Below are positions 1 through 7,143 of a stretch of 37,977 nt of DNA, one piece after another. The stretch's first letter is position 1. Every line of letters begins with the position of its first letter. The translations under genes were made by a program, and so were the position numbers. The notes under the pieces are model-generated. The model did no database searches. It was not told the origin of the DNA and worked only from the letters and a program-made list of their open reading frames with translations. Source of the stretch: Bifidobacterium callitrichos DSM 23973 (lineage in GTDB: Bacteria > Actinomycetota > Actinomycetes > Actinomycetales > Bifidobacteriaceae); NCBI RefSeq assembly GCF_000741175.1, contig NZ_JGYS01000004.1:1-37977 (forward strand). Direction: 5' to 3'.

Positions 1-1175
1 TCCGCCGCTCCGGCAGCGCGTCCGCCGCCTCCGGCAGCGCGTCCGCCGCCAAACTCGCGGCACCGGAGTCGATCGACTATTCGAAGGACACGATCGCCAC
101 GACGCGCGACTTCTCCGGCGTCGACATCCCGACCGTCACCGAGCCGATCTCCAACGTCGTCGCGCTTCAGCCGGGTCTGACGCGCGCCGAGGTCGGGCCG
201 CTGATCATCGGCTGCGATTCGATGTTCCTCATGGACGGCGAATGCTACGGCAAGCCGCATAGCGCCGACGTGGCGCGCGAGCGCCTGCGCCGCATGAGCG
301 GTGCGACCGGCGAGCTGTGGACCGGTCACTGCGTCATCGACTTCGCCTCCGGGCGTGTCGCGCGCGGTGCGAGCCGGGCGATCGTGCATTTCGCCGAGTT
401 CTCCGCTCACGACATCGAACGCTACATCGCCACCGGCGAGCCGCTCGAGGTGGCCGGATCGTTCACGCTCGAGGGCTTCGGCGGCGCGTTCATCGAGTCG
501 ATCGAGGGCGATCCGCACGGCGTCATCGGCATCAGCCTGCCGTTGCTGCGCCGACTGGTCGGCGAGCTCGGCGTCGCATGGACGGACCTGTGGAACGTGG
601 TGCGCGGCGAGAGTGAGCCCGGCGTGTTGGGCGCCGACGGCAAGGAGCTGCCGCCGAAGGAGAACGTGCATCAGCCGGGCGATGGCTGGGTCGACTGCGC
701 GTGCGGCCGCAAGCACTGGGGCACCAACGGCGCCTCCGGCATCCTTTTGGCCCGTCGCGACCCGCGCACCGGCGAGGTGACGCATGTCGTCATGCAGCAT
801 CGCGCGAAGTGGTCGGCCGAGGGCGGCACCTGGGGCATTCCGGGCGGGGCCACCGCCGACGGCGAATCGCCGATCGAGGGCGCGCTGCGCGAAAGCTACG
901 AGGAGGCGAACATCACCCCCGAGGACATCGAGGTGGTCGGCTCCTACCGTGAGGACCACGGTCCGTGGGCCTACACCACGGTCTTCGCGTTCGAGCGTCC
1001 GGGCCGCGCCGTCCTGCCGCACGCGAACGACGACGAAAGCATGGAGATCGCGTGGATGCCGCTGGCCCGCATCCCGGATCTGAAGCTCCTGACCGCGATG
1101 AAGACCGACTGGCCGCGTTTCGAGGCACGACTGAAGTCCCTGGCCGCCGCCTATCAGGCAGGTAGAGCCCTTTAG
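1..1175 (+). CDS. Maf-family nucleotide pyrophosphatase fused to a Nudix hydrolase (5'-truncated)
   Basis: The reading frame is open from base 3, so the gene starts left of the window. The first visible residues are a low-complexity Ser-Gly-Ala repeat (bases 9-47), followed by the Maf-type segment GCDSMFLMDGECYGKP, then RRMSG and WTGH. The Maf part runs to about base 600. A Cys-rich linker (WVDCACGRKHWG) leads into a Nudix domain with the box G-x5-E-x7-RE-x2-EE at about bases 845-915 (GGATADGE...RESYEEAN; Asn replaces the usual Gly near its end). Maf proteins hydrolyse non-canonical or modified nucleoside triphosphates and Nudix enzymes cleave nucleoside diphosphate-X bonds, so a nucleotide-pool cleaning role is inferred. 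The gene ends 2 nt from the convergent LacI-type gene. Confidence 0.85.
   Translation, partial: RRSGSASAASGSASAAKLAAPESIDYSKDTIATTRDFSGVDIPTVTEPISNVVALQPGLTRAEVGPLIIGCDSMFLMDGECYGKPHSADVARERLRRMSGATGELWTGHCVIDFASGRVARGASRAIVHFAEFSAHDIERYIATGEPLEVAGSFTLEGFGGAFIESIEGDPHGVIGISLPLLRRLVGELGVAWTDLWNVVRGESEPGVLGADGKELPPKENVHQPGDGWVDCACGRKHWGTNGASGILLARRDPRTGEVTHVVMQHRAKWSAEGGTWGIPGGATADGESPIEGALRESYEEANITPEDIEVVGSYREDHGPWAYTTVFAFERPGRAVLPHANDDESMEIAWMPLARIPDLKLLTAMKTDWPRFEARLKSLAAAYQAGRAL
9..47 (+). repeat. 21-bp imperfect tandem repeat inside the Maf gene
   Basis: About two copies of a tccggcagcgcg-tccgccgcc unit encode SGSASAA-SGSASAA. The unit is a multiple of 3, so copy changes stay in frame. 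It lies upstream of the conserved Maf residues and may be a species-specific linker or insertion. Confidence 0.6.
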
Positions 1176-1185
1176 GCCTAGGCCT
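1174..1185. repeat. Perfect 12-bp palindrome containing parts of both convergent stop codons
   Basis: AGGCCTAGGCCT is its own reverse complement. The TAG of the Maf-Nudix gene (1173-1175) and the stop of the LacI-type gene (1180-1178, minus strand) fall at its left part. The two genes are separated by 2 nt and no longer terminator hairpin is visible between them. Confidence 0.6.
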
Positions 1186-2236
1186 CCCGCGGTGGTACCG
1201 TGCTTTCGCGCGGCACCACGCGGGTGGGCAGGATCACGTGCATTTCGGTCGAGCGGTCCTCGCGGGTGTCGACGATCATCTGGACCGCACGCTGGGCGAT
1301 CTCGCTGAACGGCTGATGGACGCTGGTCAGCGACGGCATCAGATACTCCGAGGGGAAGATGTCGTCGAAGCCCATCACCGACAGATCGTCCGGCAGGTGC
1401 AGCCCGTGTTCGCGGGCGGCGCGGTAGGCGCTCACCGCGGACAGGTCGTTGCAGCAGAAGATCGCGGTGGGGCGGGGGAGATCGTCGTTCGACGCGCCCG
1501 ATCCGTCGCCCATCTCGATCAACTCGCACGCCGCCTGATAGCTCGATTCGGCGGGGAAGTAGTCGCCCTGACGCACGTACGCCTCCGGCAGCGGCACGTG
1601 CGCCTGTTCGAGCGCCGCCTCGAAGCCGCTGTATCGCGCCAGCCCGGTCTGCAGGCTCTTGGGGCCGCGGATCACGCCGATGCGCCGGTGTCCGAGCGAG
1701 AGCAGATGTCTGGCGGCCTGGTATCCGGCGGTCCAGTTGTCGATCGCCACGCTCATCACGTCCGTGTCGACCGTGTCGATCGGGTCGATGACGACGACCG
1801 GGATGTTGCGCGTCTTGAGCAGTGACTTCGCCAAGTCGTTGAGCCCGCCCATCTGCTGGAGGATCACGCCTTGGGGGTTGCGGTCGATGATGCCGCGGAA
1901 GCATTCCTCGGTGGCGTCGCCGTTGTTGGTCTGCGTCACCGTGATGGCGAGTCCTGCCTGCTGCGCCCAGTATGAGGCGTATTTGATGAGTTCCATCGTG
2001 CCGTTGTGCGCGATGTACTCCACCACCAGTTCGATGGTGGGGGAGAGCTTCGTGCTCACCAGCGGGCGCGAGTAGCCGTGCTCGTGCAGCACCTTCTCGA
2101 CCTGACGCCGTGTCTCGTCGGAGACGCCCGGGCGGCCGTTGATCACCTTGGATACGGTCGACGCGGAGACGCCGATCAACTGGGCCAGTTCGCTGACCTT
2201 GAGTTTGGGGGAGTCGTCGCGGGCATCATCGTCCAT
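1178..2236 (-). CDS. LacI-family transcriptional regulator, probable repressor of the fucose locus
   Basis: 352 aa from ATG at 2236. This start was chosen over an in-frame ATG 30 codons upstream because AAAGGAGGGG sits just before it and the LacI helix-turn-helix follows directly (LKVSELAQLIGVSASTVSKVINGRPGVS, about residues 12-38). The rest is a periplasmic-binding-protein-like sensor domain, including GFDDIFPSEYLMPSLTSVHQP near the C-terminus, typical of LacI/GalR members. It is divergent from the fuconate dehydratase gene with about 280 bp between, so local control of fucose catabolism is inferred. The true ligand (fucose, fuconate or a later intermediate) cannot be told from sequence. A candidate operator is at 2428-2444 with a related site before fucU. 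Confidence 0.9.
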   Translation of the reverse strand: MDDDARDDSPKLKVSELAQLIGVSASTVSKVINGRPGVSDETRRQVEKVLHEHGYSRPLVSTKLSPTIELVVEYIAHNGTMELIKYASYWAQQAGLAITVTQTNNGDATEECFRGIIDRNPQGVILQQMGGLNDLAKSLLKTRNIPVVVIDPIDTVDTDVMSVAIDNWTAGYQAARHLLSLGHRRIGVIRGPKSLQTGLARYSGFEAALEQAHVPLPEAYVRQGDYFPAESSYQAACELIEMGDGSGASNDDLPRPTAIFCCNDLSAVSAYRAAREHGLHLPDDLSVMGFDDIFPSEYLMPSLTSVHQPFSEIAQRAVQMIVDTREDRSTEMHVILPTRVVPRESTVPPREA

Positions 2237-2427
2237 GATCCCCTCCTTTGCATTCGGTTCTGTTCTGTTATCTCGGTTATCGCCACGCACTTCCTGGCTT
2301 CGCCCGGATGCCCGTGCTTCATTCACCGTACATGGGCGGTCCGATTGCGGCGGCTGTTCGGTGGTGTATCCATTATTGCGTATCAGTTCACGGTTTTTCG
2401 TGTTTTTCCCTGTTTCTTCATTTTATC

Positions 2428-2444
2428 TGACAAAAATTTCGTGA
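2428..2444. promoter_or_regulatory. Candidate operator O1 for the LacI-type regulator
   Basis: TGACAAAAATTTCGTGA is an imperfect odd-centred palindrome (12 of 16 flanking positions symmetric). It ends 6 bp before the -35 hexamer of the fuconate dehydratase promoter and could also overlap the divergent regulator promoter. Its core ACRAAAATTTCG recurs at 8761-8777 before fucU. Binding by this regulator is inferred. Confidence 0.5.
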
Positions 2445-2450
2445 GTCGCA

Positions 2451-2479
2451 TTGCACTTTTCGTGTTTCGCGATTATCCT
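2451..2479 (+). promoter_or_regulatory. Promoter of the fucose catabolic operon
   Basis: TTGCAC (2451-2456), a 17-bp spacer and TATCCT (2474-2479) form a good sigma-70-type promoter. An AAAGGAG ribosome-binding site follows before the ATG at 2518, so the leader is about 30 nt. Confidence 0.6.
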
Positions 2480-2517
2480 GAAACCATCGGTCAGCAACGG
2501 CAAAGGAGCCCGAACAC

Positions 2518-3810
2518 ATGAGTACGATCACCCAGGTCAAGACCTACGATTTCCGATTCCCCACGTCGACCACGCTGTCCGGATCGGACGCGATGAACCC
2601 CGATCCCGACTACTCGTCCGCATATGTCGAGATCTCCACCTCCGCCGACGACGGCATCAAGGGCGTCGGCTTCGTGTTCACCATCGGACGCGGCAACGAC
2701 GTGGTGTGCAAGGCCATCGAATCGATGTCGCAGGTGCTCATCGGCCGCAACGTCGAGGAGCTGCTCGACAACATGCGCATCGCCTGGGACCTGTTCGTCC
2801 ATGACTCCCAGCTGCGCTGGCTCGGCCCCGAGAAGGGCGTCGAGCACATGGCCATCGGCGCCGTGCTCTCCGCGCTGTGGGACATCAAGGCCAAGCGCGC
2901 CGGCAAGCCGCTGTGGCTGCTCCTGTCCGAAATGGAGCCCGAGGAGCTCGTCGCCACGCTCGACTTCCGCTACCTGACCGACGCCCTGACGCCCCGGGAG
3001 GCCATCGAGATCCTCAAAGAGGGCCAGAAGGGCAAGGCCGAACGCATCGCCCACCTCAAGGAGGTCGGCTACCCCGGCTACTCCACCGCCGCAGGCTGGC
3101 TCGGCTACTCCGACGAGAAGATGGTCGCGCTCGCCAAGGAGGAGACCGAAGTCAAGGGCTTCAAGCAGATCAAGCTCAAGGTCGGTCACAACATCGACGA
3201 CGATCTTCGCCGCCTCGCCAAGGCCCGCGAGGCGATCGGCCCGGACGTGCGCCTCGCCGTCGACGCGAACCAGGTGTGGGACGTGCCCACCGCCATCGCA
3301 TGGATCAACAGGTTCCACGACTTCGACCTCGCATGGGTCGAGGAGCCGACCAGCCCGGACGACGTGATCGGCCACGCGACGATCGCCCGCGCCATCAACC
3401 CGATTCCGGTGGCCACCGGCGAGCAGATGCAGAGCCGCATCCTCTACAAGCAGTACCTGCAGGCCAACGCGTTCGGCATCATGCAGATCGACGCCACGCG
3501 CGTCGCCGGACCGCAGGAGATCGTCCTCGAATACCTGATGGCGAAAAAGTTCAACAAGCCCGTCTGCCCGCACGCGGGCGGCGTGGGCCTGTGCGAGGCC
3601 GTATGCCACTTCGCGATGTTCGACTACGTCGCCGTCTCCGGCACGATGGACGGTCGCATGATCGAATACGTCGACAACCAGCACGAGCATTTCGTCCACC
3701 CGACCGAGATCAGGAACGGCAACTACGTCGCGCCTCTCGCCCCGGGCAACGGCACCGAGATGACGCTCGAAACGGCGGAGAAGTACCTGTACAAGGCTGA
3801 ATCGCCGTAA
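2518..3810 (+). CDS. L-fuconate dehydratase (enolase superfamily)
   Basis: 430 aa, full length for the family. It is predicted to dehydrate L-fuconate to 2-keto-3-deoxy-L-fuconate with Mg2+. Sequence marks are the lid segment GYSTAAGWLGYSDEK, the KLKVG motif (K219 and K221), metal ligands D249 (VDANQ), E275 (EEPTSPDD) and E302 (TGEQ), and the catalytic His H352 (CPHAGGVGLCE). These positions run one residue ahead of those I recall for the Xanthomonas L-fuconate dehydratase, and the lid and C-terminal sequence also resemble it, which argues against D-galactonate or mannonate dehydratases. It is first in the operon, after a strong SD (AAAGGAG). FucD or bifidobacterial fum-type symbols may apply; I assign none. 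Confidence 0.9.
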   Translation: MSTITQVKTYDFRFPTSTTLSGSDAMNPDPDYSSAYVEISTSADDGIKGVGFVFTIGRGNDVVCKAIESMSQVLIGRNVEELLDNMRIAWDLFVHDSQLRWLGPEKGVEHMAIGAVLSALWDIKAKRAGKPLWLLLSEMEPEELVATLDFRYLTDALTPREAIEILKEGQKGKAERIAHLKEVGYPGYSTAAGWLGYSDEKMVALAKEETEVKGFKQIKLKVGHNIDDDLRRLAKAREAIGPDVRLAVDANQVWDVPTAIAWINRFHDFDLAWVEEPTSPDDVIGHATIARAINPIPVATGEQMQSRILYKQYLQANAFGIMQIDATRVAGPQEIVLEYLMAKKFNKPVCPHAGGVGLCEAVCHFAMFDYVAVSGTMDGRMIEYVDNQHEHFVHPTEIRNGNYVAPLAPGNGTEMTLETAEKYLYKAESP

Positions 3811-3821
3811 CCATCACACTT

Positions 3822-3837
3822 CCCGCCCTCGGGCGGG
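3822..3837 (+). terminator. Short GC hairpin after the dehydratase gene
   Basis: CCCGCCC-tc-GGGCGGG starts 12 nt after the stop codon. There is no T-run, so it may be an attenuator or a 3'-end stabiliser rather than a full terminator. Confidence 0.4.
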
Positions 3838-3838
3838 G

Positions 3839-3884
3839 CATAACTGAACATAATTGAACATACCCATAACTGAACATAACTGAA
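3839..3884 (+). repeat. 10-bp repeat, four copies in two pairs
   Basis: CATAACTGAA occurs at 3839, 3849 (one change), 3865 and 3875, with 6 bp between the pairs. It is AT-rich, lies between GC-rich hairpins in the dehydratase-SDR gap, and has counterparts of different sequence in two other gaps of the operon. Confidence 0.7.
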
Positions 3885-3903
3885 CACAACCGCAGACAAC
3901 AAT

Positions 3904-3954
3904 CCGTCCGGGGCGCCGCAGCCCCGGACGGGCGTGCATGGTCCACATGCACGC
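3904..3954 (+). promoter_or_regulatory. Two adjacent strong hairpins before the SDR gene
   Basis: CCGTCCGGGGC / GCCCCGGACGG (3904-3914 with 3921-3931, 6-nt loop) is followed at once by GCGTGCATG / CATGCACGC (3932-3940 with 3946-3954, 5-nt loop). Neither is followed by a T-run. They could adjust mRNA stability or translation within the operon. Confidence 0.5.
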
Positions 3955-3987
3955 AACCGCAGCATAAGGATGGACGAAGGAGTTCCC

Positions 3988-4779
3988 ATGGATCTGCATC
4001 TCGAAGGCAAGGTCATCATCATCACCGGCGGCTTCAAAGGCATCGGCAAGGGCATCACCCTGCAGCTGGCCCAGGAGGGTGCGATTCCGGTGGTCATCAA
4101 CCGTTCGGACGACGCGCTCGAGGAGTTCAAGAAGGACATCGAACAGTACACGACCAACTACGACGTGCACCTGCTCGACCTGAACGACACCGACAAGATC
4201 GCGCCGATCGTCGAGGAGACGTACAAGAAGTACGGCCACATCGACGGCATCGTCAACAACGCCGGCAAGAACGACAACAAGGACCTTGAAACCACCAGCT
4301 GGCAGGAGTTCGAGAAGTCGATCCATGGCAACCTCACCCACTACTACGAGCTCGTCCACGCCGCGGTGGCCTACCTGAAGGAAAGCCACGGCGCGATCGT
4401 GAACATCACCTCGAAGACCGCCCTGACCGGCCAGGGCAAGACCAGCGCCTACGCGGCCGCCAAGGGCGCGATTCTGGGACTCACGCGCGAATGGGCCGCG
4501 GCCCTCGTCAATGACCGCGTGCGCGTCAACGCCATCGTCGTCTCCGAATGCTGGACCCCGCTGTACGCCAACTGGATCAAGACCTTCGGCGATGAGGCCG
4601 CCCAGCAGGCGCGTCTGTCCCTCATCACCGACAAGATCCCGCTGGAGCACCGCATGACCACCCCCGAGGAGATCGGCAACGAGGCCGCGTTCCTGCTCTC
4701 CGACCGTTCAAGCCACACCACCGGCCAGTGGGTCTTCGTCGACGGCGGCTACGTCCACCTCGACCGCGCCCTGAGCTGA
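3988..4779 (+). CDS. SDR-family oxidoreductase, probable L-fucose 1-dehydrogenase
   Basis: 263 aa from the ATG after GAAGGAG; longer upstream reading was rejected. Classical short-chain dehydrogenase: the dinucleotide motif TGGFKGIGKG is near residues 14-23, NNAG follows, and the catalytic set is S142, Y155 and K159 (SxxxxxYAAAK pattern). The C-terminus has TGQWVFVDGGY, normal for classical SDRs. Position between fuconate dehydratase and a sugar permease supports oxidation of L-fucose to L-fucono-lactone with NAD(P)+. SDR specificity cannot be read from sequence, so the substrate is inferred from the operon. Confidence 0.85.
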   Translation: MDLHLEGKVIIITGGFKGIGKGITLQLAQEGAIPVVINRSDDALEEFKKDIEQYTTNYDVHLLDLNDTDKIAPIVEETYKKYGHIDGIVNNAGKNDNKDLETTSWQEFEKSIHGNLTHYYELVHAAVAYLKESHGAIVNITSKTALTGQGKTSAYAAAKGAILGLTREWAAALVNDRVRVNAIVVSECWTPLYANWIKTFGDEAAQQARLSLITDKIPLEHRMTTPEEIGNEAAFLLSDRSSHTTGQWVFVDGGYVHLDRALS

Positions 4780-4789
4780 CGACACCGGC

Positions 4790-4814
4790 GAAACGGTTCG
4801 ATGAAGACCGTTTC
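4790..4814. promoter_or_regulatory. Inverted repeat upstream of the permease gene
   Basis: GAAACGGT (4790-4797) and ACCGTTTC (4807-4814) are separated by 9 nt and lie just before a TATAAT hexamer. It may be an operator for an internal promoter, or the end hairpin of the SDR transcript. There is no T-run. Confidence 0.4.
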
Positions 4815-4822
4815 AAGCCCGT

Positions 4823-4828
4823 TATAAT
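4823..4828 (+). promoter_or_regulatory. Perfect -10 hexamer of a possible internal promoter for the permease
   Basis: TATAAT lies 87 nt before the permease ATG. No convincing -35 hexamer is visible at 16-18 bp, so activity may need an activator or may be weak. Confidence 0.4.
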
Positions 4829-4854
4829 GGCACGGCCCCACCCGGGGCTGTGCC
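4829..4854 (+). promoter_or_regulatory. 11-bp leader hairpin before the permease gene
   Basis: GGCACGGCCCC and GGGGCTGTGCC pair with a 4-nt loop and one G-T pair. It begins right after the TATAAT hexamer and would be the 5' end of an internally started mRNA. In a transcript read through from upstream it is an intergenic stem-loop. Confidence 0.45.
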
Positions 4855-4909
4855 TCTTACCGTGTGGCATTTAGAAGTCAATAAGTTAAGAAAAGAAAGG
4901 GAAAGAACC

Positions 4910-6202
4910 ATGTCATCCCCATCCTCCTCGACATCGGCGTCGAAGACCTCGGGCGGCAAGACCTGGATCATCGCGTTCGCGCTGGTCACGCTGCTGTTCT
5001 TCATCTGGGGTCTGGCGATGAACCTCGTCAGCGCCATCCGTGATCCGTTTGCCGTCTACCTCAATCTCAACAGCACCGAATCCTCGCTGCTGCAGGTCGC
5101 CTACTTCGGCGCCTACTTCGTGATGGCGATCCCGGCGACGATGGTCGCCAAGCGCTTCGGCTACAAGGGCGGCATGATCTGCGGCCTGATCTTCTTCGTG
5201 ATCGGCGCGTTCCTGACCATCCCCGCCACCACTTCGCTCAGCTACGGCCTGTTCCTGTTCGCGATGTTCGTCATCGCCCTCGGCGCGGCCTCCCTCGAGG
5301 CGAACTGCAACCCGTACATCACCAAGCTCGGCGATGAGAAGGGCGAATCGTTCCGCCTGAACCTCGCCCAGAGCTTCAACGCGGTCGGCTCGGTCGTCAG
5401 CCCGCTGATCCTCGGCATGATCCTCGGCAACACCGCATCCGTCAAGAGGGGCGATCCCGGTTTTGACGAGGCCAAGATCGCCTTCATGGGCCAGACCCGC
5501 ATGTTCTACATCGTCATCGGCATCATCCTCGCGGTCGTGCTCGCCGTGTTCGTCTTCGCCAAGCTCCCCTCGCCTCCGGGCGACGAGGAGGAGGCCGCCT
5601 CCGGCGGCTCGGCCCAGGACAGCTCGATCGGTGCCCTGCTCAGGAAGCCGTGGGTCGTCCTCGGCGTCATCGCCGAATTCGTGTACGTGGGTCTGCAGAC
5701 CATCGGCTTCTCCACGTTCTCCACCTTCGCGCAGCAGCAGTGGGAGGGCATGAGCGCCGGTACGGCCGCCACGTTCCTCGCCATCCTCACCCTGATGTTC
5801 GCGATCGGCCGATTCGTCACCACCCCGTTCATGACCAAGTTCCACCCGGGCAAGATCCTCGGCGTCTACATGATCGGCGCCACGATCCTCGTGATCCTCA
5901 CGGCCATGGGTCTGGGCAAGGTCTCGGTCATCACGTTCATCGCCCTGTACTTCTTCATGTCCATCGCCTACGGCACGATCTTCGCCCTCGCCCTGTCCCA
6001 GCTCAAGGGCGCCGCGGCCAAGACCGGCGCCAGCCTGATCACGATGTCCATCGTCGGCGGCGCGATCATCCCGCTCATCTACGGCGCGATCACCGACGCC
6101 GGCGGCATGAACGTCATGCTCTGGTGCACCGTCCCGCTGTTCCTGTTCCTGGTCTGGTACGCCTTCTGGGGCTGCAAGATCGGCCTCAAGGAAGCAGCCT
6201 GA
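4910..6202 (+). CDS. fucP: L-fucose:H+ symporter-like MFS permease
   Basis: 430 aa with about 12 predicted membrane segments; the first begins near residue 20 (IIAFALVTLLFFIWGLAMNL) after a Ser-rich cytoplasmic start. FucP-type features are the FFIWGLAMNL segment, LNSTESSLLQVAYFGAYFVMAIPA, and ANPYI-like ANCNPYITKLG followed by FRLNLAQSFNAVGS. A Gly/Glu-rich cytoplasmic loop (PSPPGDEEEAASGG) splits the two halves. The ATG at 4910 follows AAAGAAAGG. Neighbouring fucose enzymes support L-fucose as substrate. FucP relatives can also carry glucose, galactose or other 6-deoxy sugars. Confidence 0.88.
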   Translation: MSSPSSSTSASKTSGGKTWIIAFALVTLLFFIWGLAMNLVSAIRDPFAVYLNLNSTESSLLQVAYFGAYFVMAIPATMVAKRFGYKGGMICGLIFFVIGAFLTIPATTSLSYGLFLFAMFVIALGAASLEANCNPYITKLGDEKGESFRLNLAQSFNAVGSVVSPLILGMILGNTASVKRGDPGFDEAKIAFMGQTRMFYIVIGIILAVVLAVFVFAKLPSPPGDEEEAASGGSAQDSSIGALLRKPWVVLGVIAEFVYVGLQTIGFSTFSTFAQQQWEGMSAGTAATFLAILTLMFAIGRFVTTPFMTKFHPGKILGVYMIGATILVILTAMGLGKVSVITFIALYFFMSIAYGTIFALALSQLKGAAAKTGASLITMSIVGGAIIPLIYGAITDAGGMNVMLWCTVPLFLFLVWYAFWGCKIGLKEAA

Positions 6203-6204
6203 TT

Positions 6205-6228
6205 GACTGATCGACTGATCGTCTGATC
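6205..6228 (+). repeat. 8-bp tandem repeat between permease and lactonase genes
   Basis: GACTGATC, GACTGATC and GTCTGATC lie directly between the permease stop and the GAAAGG ribosome-binding site of the next gene. Confidence 0.65.
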
Positions 6229-6243
6229 GAAAGGTAACCCATC

Positions 6244-7014
6244 ATGGCATTGAAGGTCATCGACTCCCACTTCCACATCTGGGATCCGGACACGCAGGAT
6301 CTGCCGTGGCTCGCGGGACTGCCCGCCCTCCAGCACAAGTACACGGTCGAGGACCTCGAAGCCGAATACGCAAAGTTCGGCGTCGACTTCCTCGGCGGCG
6401 TGTACGTGGAGGTCGACGCGGCCGACCATGAGCTCGAGGATCGCCTCCTGTTCGAGAACCCGTCCCCGAAGATCCTCAAGCGCATGCTTCGCAGCGACGT
6501 GAGTCCCTGGATGCGCATCCCGATCAACGCCGACGGCATCCGCGAACCGCTCCACGTCGACTCCGAACCGCGCGGCCGCTGCCTCGAAACCTCGTTCATC
6601 GAGGGACTCGAGGCGATGGCCGACAAGGGGCTGCCGTTCGAACTGTGCAATCGCGGCGCCGAACTGCCCGACATGGCCAAGGCGTTCAGCCAGGTGCCGC
6701 AGGTCACGGTGATCGTCGATCACCTCGGCAACGCGCCGGGACTCGACGACGACACGAAGGCCGCGCTCACCGCGCTCGCGGGGCTGCCGAACTCCTATAT
6801 CAAGGTCTCCGGCGACAACCCGGTCGACCCGGACATCGTGAAGTACGTGCGTGACACGTTCGGCCCGAAGAAGGTGCTGTACAGCTCCAACTGGCCGGTC
6901 GTGGAACTGAACTCGACCTTCGCCGCGCATTTCCAGCTCATGCTGGACACGTTCGGCGAGGACGAGGACTTCTTCGCGAACAACGCCCGCCGCGCCTACG
7001 GCATCGAGGCGTAG
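6244..7014 (+). CDS. Amidohydrolase-2 family protein, probable L-fuconolactonase
   Basis: 256 aa. The N-terminal VIDSHFHIWDP carries the HxH metal motif (H9, H11) of the amidohydrolase-2 family, with a later conserved VIVDHLGN. Near the C-terminus, LYSSNWPVVELN resembles the GSNWP/GSDWP motif of sugar lactonases in this family. It would hydrolyse L-fucono-lactone to L-fuconate between the SDR and dehydratase steps. GAAAGG precedes the ATG. It is somewhat short for the family (usually about 270-290 aa). Substrate is inferred from the operon. Confidence 0.83.
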   Translation: MALKVIDSHFHIWDPDTQDLPWLAGLPALQHKYTVEDLEAEYAKFGVDFLGGVYVEVDAADHELEDRLLFENPSPKILKRMLRSDVSPWMRIPINADGIREPLHVDSEPRGRCLETSFIEGLEAMADKGLPFELCNRGAELPDMAKAFSQVPQVTVIVDHLGNAPGLDDDTKAALTALAGLPNSYIKVSGDNPVDPDIVKYVRDTFGPKKVLYSSNWPVVELNSTFAAHFQLMLDTFGEDEDFFANNARRAYGIEA

Positions 7015-7053
7015 CCTATATATAACCATGTAACCATTGCATAACCATTCGGT

Positions 7054-7094
7054 GCCGAGGGGCGGTTGGAACCGATGTTCCGCCGCCCCTCGGC
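7054..7094 (+). promoter_or_regulatory. 12-bp GC-rich hairpin between lactonase and aldolase genes
   Basis: GCCGAGGGGCGG (7054-7065) pairs with CCGCCCCTCGGC (7083-7094), and an inner GGAA/TTCC may extend the stem. No T-run follows, so partial termination or mRNA processing seems more likely than full termination. Three copies of a TAACCAT motif precede it. Confidence 0.5.
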
Positions 7095-7133
7095 GCATAT
7101 GGACGCATATGGACGCATATTGACGCATATTGA
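7094..7133 (+). repeat. Four tandem 10-bp repeats before the aldolase gene
   Basis: CGCATATGGA occurs twice and CGCATATTGA twice, head to tail, ending just before the GAAAGGA ribosome-binding site. The 10-bp period is about one DNA helical turn. Confidence 0.75.
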
Positions 7134-7143
7134 AAGGAATCAC

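Noticed and set aside
2386..2404. Third copy of the fucose operator
   Set aside because: TCACGGTTTTTCGTG has CACG/CGTG ends but a different centre and spacing from O1 and O2.
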